Positions 5,423 through 8,884 of a stretch of DNA of 8,884 bases are shown here, in pieces. This DNA is from Gammaproteobacteria bacterium (GTDB lineage: Bacteria > Pseudomonadota > Gammaproteobacteria > Pseudomonadales > Halieaceae). How positions within the stretch are numbered: the stretch's first letter is position 1; each line of letters begins with the position of its first letter. The stretch lies in contig JAOUDU010000075.1 of the NCBI GenBank assembly GCA_029859085.1, forward strand, positions 1 to 8,884, given 5' to 3'. Made by a program: the position numbers and the translations under genes. The notes under the pieces are model-generated. The model was not told the origin of the DNA. It was given only the letters and a program-made list of their open reading frames with translations, and did not search any database.

Positions 5423-6727
5423 TCAGTCCGTCATGGCCGATATCTGCAGGCCCAGGCCCCGGGCCAGGGCGTCGAAGCCCGGGAATGACGTCGCGACGTG
5501 ATCGCAGTCGAGGATGTGGATTTCCCCCTCGGCGCGCAGGGCCGCGACGGCGAATGACATGGCGATACGGTGGTCGTGAAAGGTGCGGATAACGCCGCCA
5601 CCCAGGGTGCCGCCCTCGATGATGATACCGTCCTCCAGCACCTCGTTGCGGATGCCCAGGGTCGCCAGGCCCTCCGCCATCGAGGCGATACGGTCGCTCT
5701 CCTTCACCCGCAGTTCCTCGGCGCCGCGCAGCACGGTGCGGCCCTCGGCGCAGGCCGCCGCGATAAACAGGGCCGGGAATTCATCGATCGCCAGGGGCAC
5801 CTGGTCCGCGGGGATCTCGATACCCCTGAGCGACGCATGCCGCACCCGGATATCGGCCACCGGTTCACCACCCACCTCCCGCTGGTTGCGCAGGCTGATA
5901 TCGGCACCCATAAGCCGGAGGATATTGATCACACCGATGCGCGTGGGATTGATGCCCACATGGGTGAGCAGCAGGTCCGAACCCGGGGCGATGCTGGCGG
6001 CCACCAGGAAAAAGGCGGCGGAGGAAATGTCCGCCGGCACATCGATGCTGGTGGCCTGGAGGGCGCCGCCGCCCTCGAGGGAGATCACCCCGCCCCCGGT
6101 TTTCACCTCGTAGCCGAAGCCCCGCAACATGCGCTCGGTGTGGTCCCGGGTGGGCGCCGGCTCGGTGACCGAGGTGGTGCCGCTGGCGTAGAGGCCCGCG
6201 AGCAGCACACAGGACTTGACCTGGGCGCTGGCCATCGGCAGGTCGTAGTGAATACCCTTGAGGGCCCGGCCACCGGTGATATGCAGGGGGGGCCGACCGC
6301 CCGCGGCGCCCTTGATTTCGGCCCCCATCAGGGTCAGCGGGTCGATGACCCGCCCCATCGGGCGCCCGCGCAGGGACTCGTCACCGGTCAGCTCGGAACT
6401 GAAGGACTGCCCTGCCAGCAGGCCGGACAGCAGGCGGATGCTGGTGCCCGAGTTACCCAGGTCCAGTGGCTGCGCGGGAGCGGACAGGCCGTCCAGGCCC
6501 ACCCCGTGGATGGTGACCTCGCCGTCCTCGGGCCCCTCGATCCGCACCCCCATCGCGCGAAAGGCCGCCACGGTGGCCAGGGCGTCCTCGCCCTCGAGGA
6601 AACCGCTGACACGTGTGGTTCCCCGGGCGAGCGCGCCCAGCATGATGGAGCGGTGGGAGATCGACTTGTCCCCCGGAACCCGCGCTTCGCCGGTGATATC
6701 ACCACCTGGCAGTACCTTGAATTCCAT
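5423..6727 (-). CDS. aroA: 3-phosphoshikimate 1-carboxyvinyltransferase (EPSP synthase), class II type
   Basis: This enzyme transfers enolpyruvyl from PEP to shikimate 3-phosphate, the sixth step of the shikimate pathway and the target of glyphosate. The 434-residue product shows the PEP/S3P-binding GDKSISHRS (19-27), GNSGTSIR (91-98), RPMGRV (122-127), SAQVKS (167-172), TRDHTE (193-198), NPTR (260-263), IDEFP (314-318), ELRVKESDR (338-346) and DHRIAMSF (385-392). The four short motifs used to define class II (CP4-like) enzymes (GDKS, SAQVK, RDHTE and NPTR) are all present, but the position after GNS is Gly94, where CP4 has Ala. The ATG at 6727 gives the family N-terminus MEFKVLP and has GAGAGA upstream. 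The frame is open further upstream only as a shadow of tyrA. In Pseudomonas aroA is fused to tyrA; here it is a separate gene 10 nt after tyrA in another frame. Confidence 0.97.
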   Translation of the reverse strand: MEFKVLPGGDITGEARVPGDKSISHRSIMLGALARGTTRVSGFLEGEDALATVAAFRAMGVRIEGPEDGEVTIHGVGLDGLSAPAQPLDLGNSGTSIRLLSGLLAGQSFSSELTGDESLRGRPMGRVIDPLTLMGAEIKGAAGGRPPLHITGGRALKGIHYDLPMASAQVKSCVLLAGLYASGTTSVTEPAPTRDHTERMLRGFGYEVKTGGGVISLEGGGALQATSIDVPADISSAAFFLVAASIAPGSDLLLTHVGINPTRIGVINILRLMGADISLRNQREVGGEPVADIRVRHASLRGIEIPADQVPLAIDEFPALFIAAACAEGRTVLRGAEELRVKESDRIASMAEGLATLGIRNEVLEDGIIIEGGTLGGGVIRTFHDHRIAMSFAVAALRAEGEIHILDCDHVATSFPGFDALARGLGLQISAMTD

Positions 6728-6737
6728 AGGGCTTCTC

Positions 6738-7655
6738 TCAGGACTTGCGCTGGCCGCGCTCGGCCAGCACGGCGGCGAATTCATCCCGCGCCTGCTTGGC
6801 CCGGGTAAATGTGTTGAAGAGTTCCTGCGCATCCTGATCGACCACCGCCTGGCGCAGCCGGCCGAGGTGCTCACTGAACAGGTCGATGGAATCCAGCAGG
6901 GCCGGCCCGTTGGCAATGGCGATATCCCGCCACATGGCCGGGTCGCTGGAGGCGATGCGGGTAAAATCCCGGAAGCCGCCCGCGGCAAAGCGAAAAATAT
7001 CGGCGCTGGCGGCGGACTGGGCCAGCGCATCGACCAGCGCGTAGGCCAGCACATGGGGCAGGTGACTGGTAGCGGCCAGGACCGCGTCGTGTTCATCCAC
7101 CGCCATGTCCACCACCTCGGCGCCGGTGCTGGCCCACATGGCCCGCACCAGTTCGACCGCCGCCGGGTCGTTGCCCTCCACCGGCGTCAGGATGACCCGG
7201 TGGTTGATAAACAGGTCCGCATCCGATGCCTCCACCCCGCTGCGCTCGGAGCCGGCGATGGGGTGGGCGAGGACCAGTCGCGGCGGCACGGCGCCCACCG
7301 CACCGGTCGCGGCGTCCCGCAGGCAGCCCTTGACGCTGGCCACGTCGGTGATCACCGGGCCGCCTTCGCCCGGCGCCAGCCGTGGCAGGATATCCCTGAG
7401 CATATCGGCGGCGACCAGGGTCGGCGTGCACACCACCAGGATATCCGCCTGCCCGATCGCCTGGTCCAGGTCGAGGGTGAAATCGTCGATCACCCCCAGC
7501 TCCACCCCGCGGCGCAGGGAGGGCTCCCGGTGGCCGTAGCCCACGAAGCGTTTGCTGAAGCCGCTGCGGCGCAGCGCCCGCGCCAGGGAGCCGCCAATCA
7601 GGCCCAGCCCCAGGATGACCACCGTGTCTGCGGGGTACGTCACCTGACGGGACAC
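6738..7655 (-). CDS. tyrA: Prephenate/arogenate (cyclohexadienyl) dehydrogenase, stand-alone
   Basis: This enzyme oxidatively decarboxylates prephenate (and possibly arogenate) with NAD(P)+ towards tyrosine. The 305-residue product begins (V/M)SRQVTYPADTVVILGLGLIGGS, with the Rossmann GxGxxG at 16-21. It also has DVASVKG (104-110), the catalytic-His motif HPIAGSE (131-137), SHLPH (197-201) and FRDFTRIASSDPAMW (228-242), whose Arg233 aligns with the prephenate-binding arginine. Whether it prefers prephenate or arogenate, NAD or NADP, cannot be read reliably here. The GTG at 7655 is chosen because it overlaps the pheA stop (TAGTG), implying coupled translation, and because the Rossmann strand begins soon after. 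An ATG at 7787 in the same frame would add 44 low-complexity residues lying inside pheA. There is no chorismate mutase domain (unlike enteric TyrA) and no AroA fusion (unlike Pseudomonas). Confidence 0.94.
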   Translation of the reverse strand: MSRQVTYPADTVVILGLGLIGGSLARALRRSGFSKRFVGYGHREPSLRRGVELGVIDDFTLDLDQAIGQADILVVCTPTLVAADMLRDILPRLAPGEGGPVITDVASVKGCLRDAATGAVGAVPPRLVLAHPIAGSERSGVEASDADLFINHRVILTPVEGNDPAAVELVRAMWASTGAEVVDMAVDEHDAVLAATSHLPHVLAYALVDALAQSAASADIFRFAAGGFRDFTRIASSDPAMWRDIAIANGPALLDSIDLFSEHLGRLRQAVVDQDAQELFNTFTRAKQARDEFAAVLAERGQRKS

Positions 7656-8785
7656 TAGAGCACGGCGCGGGGATAGGATCCCAGCGGCTTCAGCAGGATG
7701 GACTGCTCCTCCAGTTCCGCCACGATGGCGGCGATCGCCGGGTCCTGCAGGTGCCCCTCGAACTCGATAAAGAAGACGTAGGCCCACTTTTCCGTGCGCG
7801 AGGGCCGGGTATCGATCCGGGTCAGGCTGACCCCCGCCCGCCGGAACGGGTCCAGCAGGGAAAACAGCGCGCCGGGCTTGTTGCGGCTGGAGACAATGAT
7901 GGAGGTCTTGTCCATGCCACTGGGGGGCACCTCCTCCCGGCCGATCACCAGGAAGCGGGTGGTGTTGTCCGGGTAATCCTCGATGTGCTCGGCCAGGGTC
8001 TTGAGCTGGTAGAGATCCGCCGCCATATCCCCCGCCACCGCCGCGACGCCGGGCGTGGTCGCCGCCAGCCGGGCCGCCTCGCCGTTGCTGCTGACCGCCT
8101 CGCGCTCGGTATTCGGGTAGTGCCGGTCAAGCCAGCTGCGGCATTGGGCCAGGGCCTGCTGGTGGGCGCAGATCTTCACGACCTCGCCTTCGCCGGTAGC
8201 CGGCGCTACCAGCAGGTGGTGGCAGATGCGCAGTTCCACCTCGCCGGATATCTTCAGCGGCGAATCCATGAAATTGTCCAGGGTGTGGCTGACCATGCCC
8301 TCGGTGGAGTTTTCCACCGGCACCACGCCGTAATTACACTCCCCGGATTCCACCTGGGCAAACACGGTATCGATGGTCGGCTGGGGCACGCAAACCGCGG
8401 CGTGGCCGAAATGCTTGAGGGACGCCGCCTGGGTAAAGGTGCCCTCGGGCCCGAGGTAGGCGACCTGCAGCGGGCGCTCCAGCGCCAGGCAGGCGGACAT
8501 GATCTCGCGAAAGACGTGGGCGACGCTCTCGCCGGCCAGCGGGCCCGGGTCGCGCTCGATGATGCGCCGCAGCACCTGGGCCTCGCGCTCGGGCCGGTAG
8601 TAGACCACCTCTGCCTCCGGCTCGCCCCGCAGCCGGGCAGCCTCCGCATCCTCCAGCTTGATCGCCGCCACCCGCTGGGCGCACTGCGCCCGGCGGCTGA
8701 TCAGCGCCTGGATGTCCTGGTCGATGGCATCGATGTCCGCCCTGACCTGGTTGAGATCCCTGCTATCCGCCATGTCTGCCGCCAT
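7655..8785 (-). CDS. pheA: Bifunctional chorismate mutase / prephenate dehydratase (P-protein)
   Basis: It converts chorismate to prephenate and prephenate to phenylpyruvate, the committed branch to phenylalanine. The 376-residue product (E. coli 386, Pseudomonas about 365) has an AroQ-type chorismate mutase domain (about 8-100; Arg15, Arg31/32, Lys43, Arg64), a prephenate dehydratase domain (about 106-283; VAYLGPEGTFTQAA at 108-121, VPVENSTEG at 155-163, catalytic TTRF at 275-278) and a C-terminal ACT domain (about 293-372). The ACT domain holds the phenylalanine-binding PGALF (304-308) and TRIDTRPSR (322-330), the Pseudomonas-like form of the ESRP motif, so feedback inhibition by phenylalanine is likely. 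The ATG at 8785 gives the full protein, but the ATG at 8773 (residue 5) is as plausible and neither has a strong ribosome-binding site. It starts 27 nt after serC and overlaps tyrA by one base. No hisC-type aminotransferase follows it, unlike in Pseudomonas. Confidence 0.96.
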   Translation of the reverse strand: MAADMADSRDLNQVRADIDAIDQDIQALISRRAQCAQRVAAIKLEDAEAARLRGEPEAEVVYYRPEREAQVLRRIIERDPGPLAGESVAHVFREIMSACLALERPLQVAYLGPEGTFTQAASLKHFGHAAVCVPQPTIDTVFAQVESGECNYGVVPVENSTEGMVSHTLDNFMDSPLKISGEVELRICHHLLVAPATGEGEVVKICAHQQALAQCRSWLDRHYPNTEREAVSSNGEAARLAATTPGVAAVAGDMAADLYQLKTLAEHIEDYPDNTTRFLVIGREEVPPSGMDKTSIIVSSRNKPGALFSLLDPFRRAGVSLTRIDTRPSRTEKWAYVFFIEFEGHLQDPAIAAIVAELEEQSILLKPLGSYPRAVL

Positions 8786-8812
8786 GTCTGAAGAGTATCC
8801 GCCTCGTTCCGG

Positions 8813-8884
8813 TTACGCCTTGCGCCGCTCGAAGTCCTGCATAAACGCGATCAGGGCGTCCACCGCCTCCTCGCTGACCGCGTT
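8813..8884 (-). CDS. serC: Phosphoserine aminotransferase, C-terminal end only
   Basis: Only the last 23 codons and the TAA (8815-8813) are inside the window. They read NAVSEEAVDALIAFMQDFERRKA, which resembles the C-terminus of SerC (E. coli ends with ALTDFMVEFERRHG). SerC is the PLP enzyme that makes phosphoserine, and in pyridoxine synthesis 4-phosphohydroxythreonine. The position directly upstream of pheA (27 nt) is the known serC-pheA order in Pseudomonas and relatives, which supports a call that rests on little sequence. Confidence 0.85.
   Translation of the reverse strand, partial: NAVSEEAVDALIAFMQDFERRKA

Noticed and set aside
5423..7096. A longer AroA (557 residues) starting upstream inside tyrA
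   Set aside because: The first 123 residues are a Trp/Arg/Pro/Ser-rich shadow of tyrA in another frame, so this is not a TyrA-AroA fusion. The family N-terminus MEFKVLPGGD begins at 6727.
5570..7658. Overlapping plus-strand open frames (412 and 466 codons) antisense to aroA and tyrA
   Set aside because: They are His/Arg/Gly/Pro-rich low-complexity translations typical of GC shadow frames, and the minus strand here encodes clear AroA and TyrA.
7656..7787. N-terminal extension of TyrA to an ATG at 7787
   Set aside because: It would overlap pheA by more than 130 nt and adds 44 Gly/Arg-rich residues. The GTG at 7655 coupled to the pheA stop fits better.
7751..8791. Plus-strand open frame (346 codons) antisense to pheA
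   Set aside because: It is fully covered by a confident pheA and its composition is that of a shadow frame.

Overview
The window is a stretch of gammaproteobacterial core chromosome, and every gene is read from the minus strand. In transcription order (high to low coordinates) it holds the 3' end of serC, then pheA, tyrA, aroA, cmk, rpsA, ihfB, lapA, lapB and the 5' two-thirds or so of pyrF. High GC content (judged by eye), strong matches to Pseudomonas-type PheA and E. coli-type S1, IHF-beta, LapA and LapB, and the serC-pheA-tyrA-aroA-cmk-rpsA-ihfB-lapAB-pyrF order point to a non-enteric gammaproteobacterium. A marine group such as Cellvibrionales/Halieaceae is my guess, not something the sequence proves.

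Region by region: (1) 8884-4733 is a compact amino-acid/nucleotide block: serC (serine and pyridoxal phosphate synthesis), pheA (chorismate to phenylpyruvate), tyrA (prephenate to 4-hydroxyphenylpyruvate), aroA (EPSP synthase) and cmk (CMP kinase). Junctions are very tight: pheA/tyrA overlap by one base (TAGTG), tyrA/aroA are 10 nt apart, and aroA/cmk are 3 nt apart in the same frame. (2) 4732-4580 is the rpsA leader, with stem-loops and a U-run that suggest S1 autoregulation. (3) rpsA is complete, with six S1 domains, and is followed by a GC-only hairpin and a strong UUCG-loop terminator. (4) 2841-2461 has no gene and holds four different inverted-repeat elements in a row, the only clearly accessory material in the window. 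(5) ihfB has a strong ribosome-binding site and a plausible promoter of its own. It is followed by lapA and lapB (control of LPS synthesis, overlapping by 8 nt) and pyrF (UMP synthesis).

Functionally, the first block serves aromatic amino acids, serine and pyrimidine nucleotides. The second supplies translation (S1), nucleoid architecture (IHF-beta), envelope homeostasis (LapA/LapB) and UMP. I found no defence system, prophage, complete mobile element, RNA gene or CRISPR array. The points most worth a second look are the palindrome cluster between rpsA and ihfB, a 12-bp tandem duplication inside lapB, the class II-type AroA, and the separate tyrA and aroA genes, which are fused in Pseudomonas.
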